NCBI RefSeq assembly: GCF_025465255.1
Contig: NZ_JAODNI010000121.1
Span: 1-64,000, forward strand
Reading direction: 5' to 3'
DNA: 64,000 nucleotides
Source: Pseudonocardia sp.
GTDB taxonomy: Bacteria; Actinomycetota; Actinomycetes; Mycobacteriales; Pseudonocardiaceae
The notes under the pieces are model-generated. The model saw nothing but the letters and a program-made list of their open reading frames with translations, was not told the origin of the DNA and searched no databases. Made by a program: the position numbers and the translations under genes. Positions 1-7,991 of the stretch are shown here, in pieces; position 1 is the first letter of the stretch, and each line of letters starts with the position of its first letter.

Positions 1-2
1 AG

Positions 3-599
3 GAGGCGCGGACCGCCGGGACGCTGGAGTTCACCCCGATCCCGAAGGCCGGCAGCCGGATCGTCCAGTCCAACACCGTGCACTTCGACGACGTGCGGGT
101 CCCGGCCCACCGCGTCGTCGGCGAGCCCGGCGCGGGCTTCGCAGTGCTGTGGGACATCCTCAACCCGGAACGGATCCTCGCCTCGGCCAGCGCGGTCGGC
201 GCCGCGGACCTCGCGTTGCGGATCGCCGTGGACTACGCCCGCGAGCGCGTCGTCTTCGACCGGCCGATCGGCGCCAACCAGGCCGTCGCGTACCCGTTGG
301 CGCAGGTCAAGGCCCAGACGGAGCTGGCCCGGCTGATGGCGCGCAAGGCGGCGTGGCTGTGGGACCGCGGGGAGCCGTCCGGGCACGAGGCCAACGTCGC
401 GAAGCTGACGGCGGCCAACGCCGCGTGGGACGCGGCGGACCGGGCGTTCCAGACGTTCGGCGGAATGGCCTACTCGGAGGAGTACCCGGTGGCGCGGCTG
501 CACCGGGACGCGCGGATCGGGAAGAACATCCCCGTGGCCGAGGAGCTGGTGCTCGCGCACATCGCAACGCAGGGACTGGGGCTCCCCCGCAGCTACTGA
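3..599 (+). CDS. Acyl-CoA dehydrogenase, C-terminal part (5' end outside window)
   Basis: This is the C-terminal ~198 residues of an FAD-dependent acyl-CoA dehydrogenase, which would oxidise an acyl-CoA at the alpha-beta bond. The frame is open from the first base, so the N-terminus lies before the window. Seen: the middle-domain stretch VHFDDVRVPAHRVVGEPGAG, an all-helical C-terminal domain with a YARERVVFDRPIG segment, and the family-typical FQTFGGMAYSEEYPVARLHRDARIGK region around the FAD-contacting Arg-Asp-Ala-Arg. The end QGLGLPRSY is followed directly by the stop codon. The next gene converges on it with no gap. Substrate cannot be told from this fragment. Confidence 0.93.
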   Translation, partial: EARTAGTLEFTPIPKAGSRIVQSNTVHFDDVRVPAHRVVGEPGAGFAVLWDILNPERILASASAVGAADLALRIAVDYARERVVFDRPIGANQAVAYPLAQVKAQTELARLMARKAAWLWDRGEPSGHEANVAKLTAANAAWDAADRAFQTFGGMAYSEEYPVARLHRDARIGKNIPVAEELVLAHIATQGLGLPRSY

Positions 600-1099
600 T
601 CAGCGGTCAGCGCCGTGCCCGCGGCGTCCGGACCACCGCGGCTCGACCCGTTCCCACTCCCGGGTCCAGCTCCGGTCGTTCACCGACGCGGTGCACCGGA
701 CCATCACGGCCCACAGCATCCGCAGCACGCCGAGCCCGCAGAGCATCGCCAGGATGCCGGCGGGCCACCCCCCCAGCGCCGCCTCGCCGACGCCCACCGG
801 GCGTCCGGCCGGCTCGCCGTCCTCGCCGGTCCAGAGCTCCACGGCGCTCCCGGCGCGGGCGGCCTCCGGCGCGGGGACGACGCCGGTGTGCTCGCGCCCG
901 CTCGCCTCGGTCCAGCGCGCGGGAGCCGGGGCGCGCGCCGCGCCGGCCGGGCGGTCCGCCGAGACCGGGGGCGGTACCCGGTCAGCACCGCGGAAACGAC
1001 GCTGCGGTGCGCGGCCTCGTATTCGACGCGCTCGACGAGCGCGCCGTGCGTTCCGACCCCGAGCACGAGGGACGCCACCACGCCGGGGCAGGCGGGCAC
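600..1099 (-). pseudogene. Rv1733c-like membrane protein, frameshifted
   Basis: Two minus-strand frames together spell one member of the actinobacterial Rv1733c-like family of membrane proteins of unknown function. The upstream frame gives the first hydrophobic segment and family core (GVVASLVLGVGTHGALVERV, then YEAAHRSVVSAVLTG). At about 965-985 the homology jumps to the next frame, which continues VPPPVSADRP, APARWTEASGREHTGVVPAPEAARAGS, a second hydrophobic helix (GGWPAGILAMLCGLGVLRMLW) and the typical SWTREWERVEPRWSGRR tail, stopping at 600. No frame covers both halves. The usual NPLRR-type N-terminus is not recognisable upstream of the GTG at 1099, so the 5' end may also be damaged. A true pseudogene and a single-base assembly error are both possible. 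Confidence 0.72.
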
Positions 1100-1235
1100 C
1101 CCCGGACGGGTCGCGGCCCTTCGACGGGTCGCGGCGGGGCGGCTCGGCCTGGGTCACAGTCCTTGACCGTCAAGGGCACCCCGGCGCCGTCAAGGCCCGG
1201 CGGCGGCCGGCCCGGCAGGTGCCCCGAACGGCCGA

Positions 1236-1267
1236 ACGCCGGGGCACCCGAAGGGGTGTCCCGGCGT
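1236..1267 (-). terminator. Strong hairpin after the choice-of-anchor gene
   Basis: A 14-bp stem (1236-1249 with 1254-1267, one G-T pair) closes on a GAAG tetraloop. It begins 19 bp past the stop codon at 1286 on the minus strand. No U-tract follows, which is common for actinobacterial terminators. It separates this operon from the frameshifted gene downstream. Confidence 0.7.
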
Positions 1268-1285
1268 CCGGTCGGGCGCGGGCGG

Positions 1286-2125
1286 TCAGCCGGTGACGGG
1301 CAGGCTGTACTCGGTCACGGCCGGCTTCGGCGCCTCCGGGTGACCGGTGGCGGGCTCCGGGATCCGAGCGTGCTCGGTCTCCTCGTCGGCCGGGCCGCAG
1401 GTCGCGGAGCCGACGGTGAGCGACAGCACGGAGCCGCCGGTCGGCAGGAGCGCCGTCAGGTCCTCGACCGTCTTCGCGTCGGCCAGCTGCGGCAGGTGCA
1501 GCGCCCCGGCGAGGTCCGGGAGCGCGTCCTGGGTCTTCTCGTCGAGCGCGGCCTTCGGGTCCTTGCCCGCGGTGACCAGGTCCAGCGTCAGCCCGGTGTA
1601 GGTCGTCGTGCCGTCGCGGTGCTCGTCGCGCTGGTTCAGCGTGAGCTCCAGCAGCGGCGACGCGGGGATGACGAGGCTCGGCGCGGGCGTCTCCGGCAGC
1701 GCGACGCCGAGCACCGACCCGTCGACGATCTGCAGGCCGCCGTCCCCGTCGTCGCACCAGGTGCGCAGGAGCTTGGCCTTGAGCAGGCCGCCGACGTTCA
1801 GGTCCGCCACGGAGCTCTCCGCGGAGTGCTCGTCCGCCTCCGCGGTCACGAGCCGGACGGAGAACGGGGCGCCCTTGAGGCTCCCGTCGGTGCCGACCAG
1901 CTCGTCGGACGCCTTCTCACCGTCGTACTCGACGTACGGCACGGCGGGGAGGCTCGCGACGGGGCTGTCCACCTTGATCCCGAACGCGTTCGACGGCCGG
2001 GGGCCGTCCGCTGCCGAGGCCGTTGCGGTCCCCAGGAGCAGCACCGCCGCGGTGGTCGCCGCGCCGACCGCGGCCGCTCCCGCACCCGCCCACTTCGAGG
2101 TCTTCACGCGACTGGTCTCCTTCAT
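1286..2125 (-). CDS. Secreted choice-of-anchor P-like protein ending in LPVTG
   Basis: A 279-residue exported protein of unknown function. The ATG at 2125 overlaps the stop of the L,D-transpeptidase gene (ATGA) and gives a signal peptide: basic KTSKW, a hydrophobic AGAGAAAVGAATTAAVLLL core and ATASA before the mature AADGPRPSNAFGIKV. The mature part has features I associate with actinobacterial choice-of-anchor P proteins: an N-terminal NAFGI element, SSVADLNVGGLLKAKLLRTWC, GGLQIVDGSVLGVALP and a late SLTVGSATC, giving two conserved cysteines. The last five residues are LPVTG, immediately followed by stop, with no membrane helix or basic tail after it. Co-translation with an L,D-transpeptidase suggests a cell-envelope role (inference). 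Confidence 0.75.
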   Translation of the reverse strand: MKETSRVKTSKWAGAGAAAVGAATTAAVLLLGTATASAADGPRPSNAFGIKVDSPVASLPAVPYVEYDGEKASDELVGTDGSLKGAPFSVRLVTAEADEHSAESSVADLNVGGLLKAKLLRTWCDDGDGGLQIVDGSVLGVALPETPAPSLVIPASPLLELTLNQRDEHRDGTTTYTGLTLDLVTAGKDPKAALDEKTQDALPDLAGALHLPQLADAKTVEDLTALLPTGGSVLSLTVGSATCGPADEETEHARIPEPATGHPEAPKPAVTEYSLPVTG

Positions 2126-2991
2126 GCTTCGTCGATCCGGACGAGGGTGCCGAGCGGCACGCTCGTGAGGGTGGTGAGGGCGTCGGCCGGAACCCGGATG
2201 CAGCCGTCGCTCGTGGCGGTGCCGAACACGTCGTCGGTCGGCCAGGTGTGGATGGCGACGGTGCCGGGGCCGCCGCCGAAGGTGTCGTGCGTGGGGCTGT
2301 GCGTGCCCAGCGGCAGGATCACCGGGGAGTACTTCTGCTTCGCGTCGCTGAACGCGCCGAGCAGGAAGGTGCGTCCGGTCGGCGTGGGGGCCGAGGCCTT
2401 GCCGATGCCGACCGTCCACCGGTCGACCCGCTGCCCGTTGCGCAGCAGCTCGAGGGTCATCGACCCGAGGTGCACGTCGATCACGTAGGGCGAGACGGCG
2501 GTCTCGAGGTCCGCGGCCGGCAGCCACCCCGTCGACGAGCTGGGCCGCGACGGGAGCAGGACCTGCACCCAGCCGCTCTGCTCACCGACGACCGGCAGCC
2601 AGGTGTCGCCGATCTGTGTCGCGGGCATGCGGGCGATCGGGGTGCCGCCCGGGGCGTCGTGGACCACGGTGTCCGTCACCGGGTGCACGACCCGGCCGTC
2701 CGTGGCCGCACGCGGGGACGGGTCCGCCGGGGCACCGTCGATCGTAGTGAAGGTGGTGCTCTCCGGTAGCGACGCGACGTCGACGGTGGCGGCCGTGCCC
2801 GCCGACGGGCTGCTCGCCGGCGCCGGCGCCGGCGTCCCCCCGCCGGTCAGCAGGCCTGCACCGAGGACGAGCGCGAGGACCGCGGCAACCCCCGCTGCGG
2901 CCCAGCCGACGAGTGCCGCCCGCCCCCGTCGCGGGCGGCCCTCTTCTGCGTCGTGCGGCGGGGCCGGCCGCACCGTGGAATGGCTCGCCAT
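2122..2991 (-). CDS. L,D-transpeptidase (YkuD domain), membrane-anchored
   Basis: A 289-residue cell-wall enzyme predicted to make 3-3 peptidoglycan cross-links or attach proteins outside the membrane. After a basic cytoplasmic start there is one transmembrane segment (GWAAAGVAAVLALVLGAGLL, about residues 29-49), a Pro/Ala-rich spacer, an SH3-like region (residues ~95-165) and a C-terminal YkuD domain from about 170. The YkuD signature is present: IHTWP about 10 residues before SDGCIRVP, whose Cys is the expected nucleophile with His and Arg. ATG start at 2991. It is first in a two-gene unit, overlapping the next gene by 4 bp. A second, lipoprotein-type L,D-transpeptidase lies at 24037. Confidence 0.92.
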   Translation of the reverse strand: MASHSTVRPAPPHDAEEGRPRRGRAALVGWAAAGVAAVLALVLGAGLLTGGGTPAPAPASSPSAGTAATVDVASLPESTTFTTIDGAPADPSPRAATDGRVVHPVTDTVVHDAPGGTPIARMPATQIGDTWLPVVGEQSGWVQVLLPSRPSSSTGWLPAADLETAVSPYVIDVHLGSMTLELLRNGQRVDRWTVGIGKASAPTPTGRTFLLGAFSDAKQKYSPVILPLGTHSPTHDTFGGGPGTVAIHTWPTDDVFGTATSDGCIRVPADALTTLTSVPLGTLVRIDEA

Positions 2992-3133
2992 CTACCGGCC
3001 CCCCGTTCGGAGGTCACCGGTTCGCGTCCGGAGGAAGATCGTGTGCACGTTCGGTAGAACGACGACCTCACGAACAGGTGACGCCAGGTAGACGGATGAT
3101 CGCACCGCGTTGCGACGGGCGGATCGTCCAGAG

Positions 3134-3162
3134 CGCCGGACGGCCGAATCCACCGTCCGGCG
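3134..3162 (-). terminator. Hairpin downstream of the GH13 gene
   Basis: A 10-bp perfect stem (3134-3143 with 3153-3162) with a 9-nt loop lies 49 bp beyond the stop of the glycosidase gene. It is inside the otherwise non-coding 2992-3210 gap before the L,D-transpeptidase gene. Confidence 0.5.
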
Positions 3163-3210
3163 ATCGGAGGTCGGTCCGAGGCAACCACCCAAGGTGAGTG
3201 GGCCGGCAGA

Positions 3211-4536
3211 TCAGTCCCCGACGACCACCCAGCCGTGCGGGCCGAGCCCGGCCTTCCCCTCGTGCAGGCCGCCGGGTCCGGCCAGCACCTCGACCGCGCC
3301 CGGGACCGGGAGCTCGGCCGGCTGGTCGTCGAGGTTGAGGGCCAGGCGCAGCCGCCGGGTGCCGTCGGCGCTGCGGCTCTCGAGCACGGCGCGGGTGTTC
3401 TGCAGCTCGACGGCGGTGGTGCGGGCCGTGTGCAGCCACGGGTGGCGGCGGCGCAGCCCGATCAGCTCCTGGTGCACGTGGAAGACGGGCATGCCGAGCT
3501 CGGAGAGCGACTCCGGCCCGTCGGTCGGGAACTCGGGGCGGATCTGGTCGTCCCCGCCGGCGCGTTCCTCCTTGACGCCGCGGTAGGCCTGCTCGTCCCC
3601 GTAGTAGACGGCCGGGGTGCCGGCGACGGTGAACAGCACCGCCAGCGCGTGCGGCAGCAGCTGCTCGGGCAGCGCGCTCGCGAGGCGGGTGACGTCGTGG
3701 TTCCCGACGAACGTCATCGGCACGAAGGTCTCGAGGAACTCGTTGTGCCGTTTCAGGTTCCAGTCCAGCTCGAAGAGGTTCCCCTCGGCGAGCGCGTTCC
3801 GGATCGACTTCCACAGCTCGTACTGGGTGACGGCGTCGACGCCGCTCGCCTCCACGAAGCCCGGGTAGTCGCCGTGGATCACCTCGCCGACGACGTAGAC
3901 GTCCGGGTGCCTATCCCGTACCCGCGGCAGCACCCGCGCCCAGAACGCCTCGGGCACCGCGTAGGCCGCGTCGAGCCGCCAGCCGTCGGCGCCCGCGTCG
4001 AGCCAGTGGTTCATGACCTCGACCACGTGGTCCACCACGGCCGGTGAGTCGTGGTTGAGCGCGACGAGCTCGGAGTGGCCCTCGAAGTCCCCGTAGCCCG
4101 GCTCCGTCCCCGGGCCCGCGCCGTCCGGCCAGGTGAGCCGGAACCAGTCCGCCTCGGGCGCCGACGGCCCCTGTTCCAGCACCCGCCTGAAGGCCGGGAA
4201 CGCCCGCCCGACGTGGTTGAACACTCCGTCGAGCAGCACCCTCAGACCACGCCCGTGCGCCGCCTCGACCAGGCGGGCGAACGAGTCCGCGTCGCCGAGG
4301 CGCGGGTCGATGCGCAGGTGGTCGACGGTGTCGTAGCCGTGGGTCTGCGAGGCGAAGATCGGCCCGAGCGCGATCCCGGAGGCGCCGAGCTCGACGGCGT
4401 AGTCCAGCCACTCGACGAGCCGGTCCAGTCGCTGCCGCACGGGCCCGTCGGGGTCACCCTGCTGCTCGGCCCCGGTGAAGCCGAGCGGATAGACCTGCCA
4501 CCAGATCGCGTGCTGCACCCACTCCTCGCTACTCAC
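3211..4536 (-). CDS. Glycoside hydrolase family 13 (alpha-amylase type)
   Basis: About 441 residues with all four GH13 conserved regions in order: LDGVFNHVGR (I), DGWRLDAAY with the catalytic Asp (II), YVVGEV with the acid Glu (III) and FVGNHDVTR with the third Asp (IV). The TIM barrel runs from about residue 5 to 360, followed by a short beta C-terminal domain. There is no signal peptide, so it probably acts in the cytosol on alpha-glucans or small alpha-glucosides. Which substrate, and whether it transfers or hydrolyses, is not visible. I chose the GTG at 4536 (VSSEEWVQHAIWWQVYP); the frame is open to 4647, but the extra 37 residues look non-coding. Confidence 0.9.
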   Translation of the reverse strand: MSSEEWVQHAIWWQVYPLGFTGAEQQGDPDGPVRQRLDRLVEWLDYAVELGASGIALGPIFASQTHGYDTVDHLRIDPRLGDADSFARLVEAAHGRGLRVLLDGVFNHVGRAFPAFRRVLEQGPSAPEADWFRLTWPDGAGPGTEPGYGDFEGHSELVALNHDSPAVVDHVVEVMNHWLDAGADGWRLDAAYAVPEAFWARVLPRVRDRHPDVYVVGEVIHGDYPGFVEASGVDAVTQYELWKSIRNALAEGNLFELDWNLKRHNEFLETFVPMTFVGNHDVTRLASALPEQLLPHALAVLFTVAGTPAVYYGDEQAYRGVKEERAGGDDQIRPEFPTDGPESLSELGMPVFHVHQELIGLRRRHPWLHTARTTAVELQNTRAVLESRSADGTRRLRLALNLDDQPAELPVPGAVEVLAGPGGLHEGKAGLGPHGWVVVGD

Positions 4537-4823
4537 GACCGAAGTCTCGCAGTAGCTCGGCGTGACCGCCGGGTGGCGGCGCTCGTGGGAACCACGGCCG
4601 TGAGGCCGGTACGGACCACGGCCGCAGGCCCGCGACGTGAGCCGCACGCGTGAGGGCCACGGCTGCAGGGGCTCCGTCTCACACCGCGGAGGGCAGAGAC
4701 CACCCGCGCGAGGCCGCGCACCTCGTGCCTACGGGTCCCGGCGGGCGGCTCATCGGGCGACTCGGGGTTCGTCGGCCGTGGGAGACCCGCATGCCGCACA
4801 GGTCTACCCGAACACGGCGGCGG

Positions 4824-6605
4824 TTACCTGCCGACGGCGTAGCCCTGCATCCCCCGGGGGTTGGCACCGGCCGACAGGATCCTCGTCTCCGGGTCCCGCG
4901 CGACCGCGCTGATCCGGCCCTCGGACCAGGGGTCGCCGACCGTGACGTCGTGCCCGCGGCGGGTCAGCTCGTCGATCACGGCCTCCCCGATCCGCGACTC
5001 GACGACGACGCTGCCCGCGCTCATCGCGCGCGGGTAGAACGAGCTGGGGAAGCTCTCCGTGTGCCAGTTCGGGGCGTCGATCGCGCCCTGCAGGTCCGGC
5101 CCGCCCCGCACCGGCTCGCGCAGGGCGACGGCGAGCAGGAAGTGCACGGTCCACTGGTCCTGCTGGTCCCCGCCGGGCGTCCCGAACGCCATCACCGGCT
5201 CGCCGTCGCGGAGCGCGAGCGAGGGGCTGAGCGTGGTCCGCGGGCGCTTTTCGGGTGCCAGCGAGTTCGGCAGGCCGGGTTCCAGCCAGGACATCTGCAG
5301 CCGGGTCCCGAGCGGGAAGCCCAGCTCGGGGACGACCGGGTTGGACTGCAGCCAGCCCCCGCTCGGCGTCGCGGAGATCATGTTTCCCCACCGGTCGACG
5401 ACGTCGACGTGGCAGGTGTCGCCCCGGGTGGCGCCGTCGCGGGCGACGGTCGGCTCCCCCGCTCCGGCGCCGGGCGCCACGGTGACCGCCCCGCTCGCCG
5501 CGGCGAGGGCCTGTTTGCTCAGCCGCGGTTCCCGCCCGTCCGGGCTGCCGGGCCGCAGCTCGTACGAGGCGTGCTCACCGATCAGGGCGCGGCGCGCCGC
5601 GCTGTAGGCGGGATCGAGCAGTGCGTCCAGCGGGACGGGGGCGTCGTCGCCGTACCAGGCCTCGCGGTCCGCCATCGCGAGCTTCGCCCCCTCGACCAGC
5701 GTGTGCACGTACTCCGGGGTCCCGTACTCCAGCCCGCCGGGCAGGAGCGCGAGCTGCTGCAGGAACACCGGGCCCTGGCTCCAGAGCCCGGGCTTCGCGA
5801 TCGTCCAGCCGTTCCAGGTGAAGGTCGCCGGCTCCTCGTAGGTGGCTTCGAACCCCGCCATGTCGTCGACCGTGAGGGTGCCCGCATGTCGTTCCCCCGA
5901 GGTGTCCATGGTCGGCCGGGCCGCGGCCGCGGCGAGGTGCTCGGCGACGAACCCCTCCCGCCAGACCCGCCGGGCCGCGTCGATCTCGGCTTCCCGGGTT
6001 CCCCCCGCGGACTCCGCGAGGAGCCGGCGCCAGGTGGCCGCGAGGGCCGGGTTGCGCAGCAGCGCACCGGGCCTCGGCGGTGCGCCGCCCGGCAGGTAGA
6101 CGGCGGCGGAGGTGGTCCACTCCGTCTCGAACAGCTCCTGCACGGCGGACACCGCCGCCCCGACCCGATCGACGGCCGGATGCCCGTCCTCGGCGTACCC
6201 GACGGCGTACTTCAGGACCTCGGCCAGGGACTTCGTGCCGTGGTCCCGCAGCAGGACCAGCCACGCCTCGACGGCGCCGGGCACGGCCGCCGCGAGCGGC
6301 CCGGTCCCGGGGACGAGATCCAGGCCCAGGCCCGTGTAGTGCGCGATCGTCGCGCCGGCCGGCGCCGGGCCCTGCCCGCAGAGGACCTGCACCCGGCCCC
6401 CGGCCGGCGCCAGGATGATCGGCAGGTCCCCGCCCGGCCCGTTCAGATGCGGTTCGACGACCTGCAGCACGAACCCCGCGGCCACTGCGGCGTCGAACGC
6501 GTTGCCGCCGTCCTCGAGGACCGCCATGGCCGTCGAGGAGGCGAGCCAGTGCGTCGACGCGGCCATGCCGAAGATGCCCTGCAGGGTGGGCCGGGTCGTG
6601 AACAC
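4824..6605 (-). CDS. Gamma-glutamyltransferase family protein
   Basis: 593 residues of the Ntn-hydrolase gamma-glutamyltransferase family, which self-cleave to expose a Thr nucleophile and act on gamma-glutamyl or related amide bonds. Seen: the N-terminal MAASTHWLASSTAMAVLEDGGNAFDAAVAAGF, GPGGDLP, and the processing-site region DTCHVDVVDRWGNMIS near residue 395, in the place of the usual TTHxSVVDxxGN. The C-terminus contains FGTPGGDQQDQW and ends GMQGYAVGR. The central GNAFDAAVA and GGD elements are intact. There is no signal peptide, unlike the classic periplasmic or secreted enzymes, so a cytosolic amidohydrolase (for example of the oxamate or acylase type) is as likely as a glutathione enzyme. 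Single-gene unit. Confidence 0.88.
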   Translation of the reverse strand: MFTTRPTLQGIFGMAASTHWLASSTAMAVLEDGGNAFDAAVAAGFVLQVVEPHLNGPGGDLPIILAPAGGRVQVLCGQGPAPAGATIAHYTGLGLDLVPGTGPLAAAVPGAVEAWLVLLRDHGTKSLAEVLKYAVGYAEDGHPAVDRVGAAVSAVQELFETEWTTSAAVYLPGGAPPRPGALLRNPALAATWRRLLAESAGGTREAEIDAARRVWREGFVAEHLAAAAARPTMDTSGERHAGTLTVDDMAGFEATYEEPATFTWNGWTIAKPGLWSQGPVFLQQLALLPGGLEYGTPEYVHTLVEGAKLAMADREAWYGDDAPVPLDALLDPAYSAARRALIGEHASYELRPGSPDGREPRLSKQALAAASGAVTVAPGAGAGEPTVARDGATRGDTCHVDVVDRWGNMISATPSGGWLQSNPVVPELGFPLGTRLQMSWLEPGLPNSLAPEKRPRTTLSPSLALRDGEPVMAFGTPGGDQQDQWTVHFLLAVALREPVRGGPDLQGAIDAPNWHTESFPSSFYPRAMSAGSVVVESRIGEAVIDELTRRGHDVTVGDPWSEGRISAVARDPETRILSAGANPRGMQGYAVGR

Positions 6606-6690
6606 GGGAGCAGCTCCTCCGGTCGTGAGGGCGAGGACACCCGATGATCCCCCACGTCCAGGACGCCCGCCGGACGCGGGTAACCCGGTG

Positions 6691-7248
6691 TCAGGGCTTG
6701 GCCTTGCTCCCGTCGGGGGCCACGGCGAACCAGGTGCCGTCGGTGCCGTTGCCCGCCGTGGTCGTCAGCGAGCCGTCGTCGGCGGCGTTGCGGTAGAGCG
6801 GCCAGCCCTTCAGCGTGAGCTGCGCGGACCCGTCCGCGCGCGTCGCCGTGCCGACCGCGGAGTCGTCGACGCCCATCAGGCCGGGGGTCTGCCCTGCCGG
6901 CAGCAGGACCGGAACCCAGGAGGCCGTGCAGGCGTCCGTGCAGGTGGACGTCGGTGGGGTCGCGCTGTCCGAGTCCGAGCGGAGCAGGACGTGCCCGCCG
7001 CCGTCGGTGACGACGGTGCCGAGCAGCCCGGTCTGCACGGCCCAGAGCTCGACGGACCCGCTCCCGCCGCCGTGGTGCATGCCCTCCATCCCCTGCATGC
7101 CCTCCATCCCCTGCATGCCGGCCATGTCGTGGACGGTGGCGGCGGGGGCCGCAGCCGGGGCGACGGGCTCGTTCGCGCACGCCGACAGCACGGTCAGGCC
7201 CGCGGCGGCCAGCAGCGCCGCCGCCCACGACCGGTTCCTGCGCGTCAT
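6691..7248 (-). CDS. Lipoprotein with secreted-repeat (Lipoprotein_15-like) domains and a Met-rich segment
   Basis: A 185-residue predicted lipoprotein. From the ATG at 7248 it has MTRRNRSW, a hydrophobic stretch and the lipobox TVLSAC. The start of the lipid-modified mature protein is followed by an Ala/Pro linker and a Met/His segment, HDMAGMQGMEGMQGMEGMHH (residues ~34-53). The rest resembles the 'secreted repeat of unknown function' family: two copies of a VVTDGGGHVLLRS / LTLKGWPLYRNAADD type unit with a paired-Cys loop (CTDACTASWVPVL), ending TWFAVAPDGSKAKP. Clustered Met and His suggest soft-metal (copper) binding outside the membrane; this is inference, as no copper gene is adjacent. 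The frame extends upstream to 7431 but without signal-peptide logic. Confidence 0.85.
   Translation of the reverse strand: MTRRNRSWAAALLAAAGLTVLSACANEPVAPAAAPAATVHDMAGMQGMEGMQGMEGMHHGGGSGSVELWAVQTGLLGTVVTDGGGHVLLRSDSDSATPPTSTCTDACTASWVPVLLPAGQTPGLMGVDDSAVGTATRADGSAQLTLKGWPLYRNAADDGSLTTTAGNGTDGTWFAVAPDGSKAKP
7081..7116. repeat. Two perfect 18-bp tandem repeats in the Met-rich coding segment
   Basis: Two identical 18-bp units (7081-7098 and 7099-7116) encode the doubled Gly-Met-Glu-Gly-Met-Gln block of the lipoprotein. A further partial unit follows toward 7125. The in-frame period of six codons means slippage would lengthen or shorten the Met tract without a frameshift. Confidence 0.85.
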
Positions 7249-7493
7249 CTCCGGACCGCTCCTCGCCTCGACTGTGGTGCACGAGGACGGTAGGCGGGCG
7301 GGCCCCGGAACCCGGCCAACCTGAGCAACCCCGGCCGCGGGACCCGCCCAACCGCCGTTCGACGGCGGCGAACGGGCCCGCGTTGCTCCGTCCGGTCCAG
7401 GCTCGACGTCCGGAAGCCGCGCCCGGTCCACAGGAACGCCCAGGGCGGCCCGCGCCTACCCTGGGGAGTCCACCGATCCCGCCAGGAGTGCCC

Positions 7494-7967
7494 GTGCCGC
7501 AGCGCCCCGACCGCTCGTCCCCGAAGAACCGCGGCCCGTCGGATCCGTTCTCGGCAGCCGCCGCGGCCCTGCCGACCGCCGCGACCCGCCCGACGGTCAT
7601 CGTCGTGCTGCTCGCGATCGCGGCCGTCGTCCAGGCCGGGCTGGCGGTCACGACCTTCGGCGCCGGACCGGTGCCGGCCGTCCTCGCCGCGGTGATCGCA
7701 TTGGCCGAGGTCGCGCTGGCCGTCATGATCGCGCGCAGGCACAGCCCCGGGCTGGTGCTCGGCGCCGCGGTCGTGGGGATGCTCGGGATCGCCTGCTTCG
7801 TGCTGGTCGCGGTGCTGTCGGTGTCCGGATCGGTCGCGACCGAGGGCTGGGTGGGGCCGTGGGGCATCGGCGCGGCGCTGGCGGACTCGATGGTGGTCCG
7901 GATCGCCGCGGTCGTGCTCCGCCGCCCGTCCGCCGCGTCCGGGACGAGCGCGACGAAGCGGACGTAG
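7494..7967 (+). CDS. Small multi-pass membrane protein of unknown function
   Basis: About 157 residues. The first ~37 residues are polar and Pro/Ser/Arg-rich. Three clear transmembrane helices follow (VIVVLLAIAAVVQAGLAV, VLAAVIALAEVALAVMIA, GLVLGAAVVGMLGIACFVLV) and a weaker fourth near the end (IGAALADSMVVRIAAVVL). The tail is basic. I chose the GTG at 7494 because AGGAG sits 5 nt upstream; the frame is open further 5' without a better start. I recognise no family. It converges on the bifunctional-nuclease-family gene, ending 24 bp away. Confidence 0.7.
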   Translation: MPQRPDRSSPKNRGPSDPFSAAAAALPTAATRPTVIVVLLAIAAVVQAGLAVTTFGAGPVPAVLAAVIALAEVALAVMIARRHSPGLVLGAAVVGMLGIACFVLVAVLSVSGSVATEGWVGPWGIGAALADSMVVRIAAVVLRRPSAASGTSATKRT

Positions 7968-7991
7968 CGTCTCAGATCCGCAGGTCAGGGA

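Noticed and set aside
149-2488. Very long open frames antisense to or out of frame with real genes (also at 8828-11830, 54863-58303 and 58337-62119)
   Set aside because: They are Arg/Pro/Gly-rich, lack motifs, and mirror well-supported genes; the high GC content suppresses stops on all frames.
4537-4823. Small gene in the gap before the glycosidase gene
   Set aside because: Frames are Arg/Pro-rich with no motif; only imperfect repeats of ACCACGGCCG (4591, 4615, 4656) are seen.
7081-7125. CRISPR-like direct repeats
   Set aside because: 18-bp units abut without spacers and are in frame with the lipoprotein gene.
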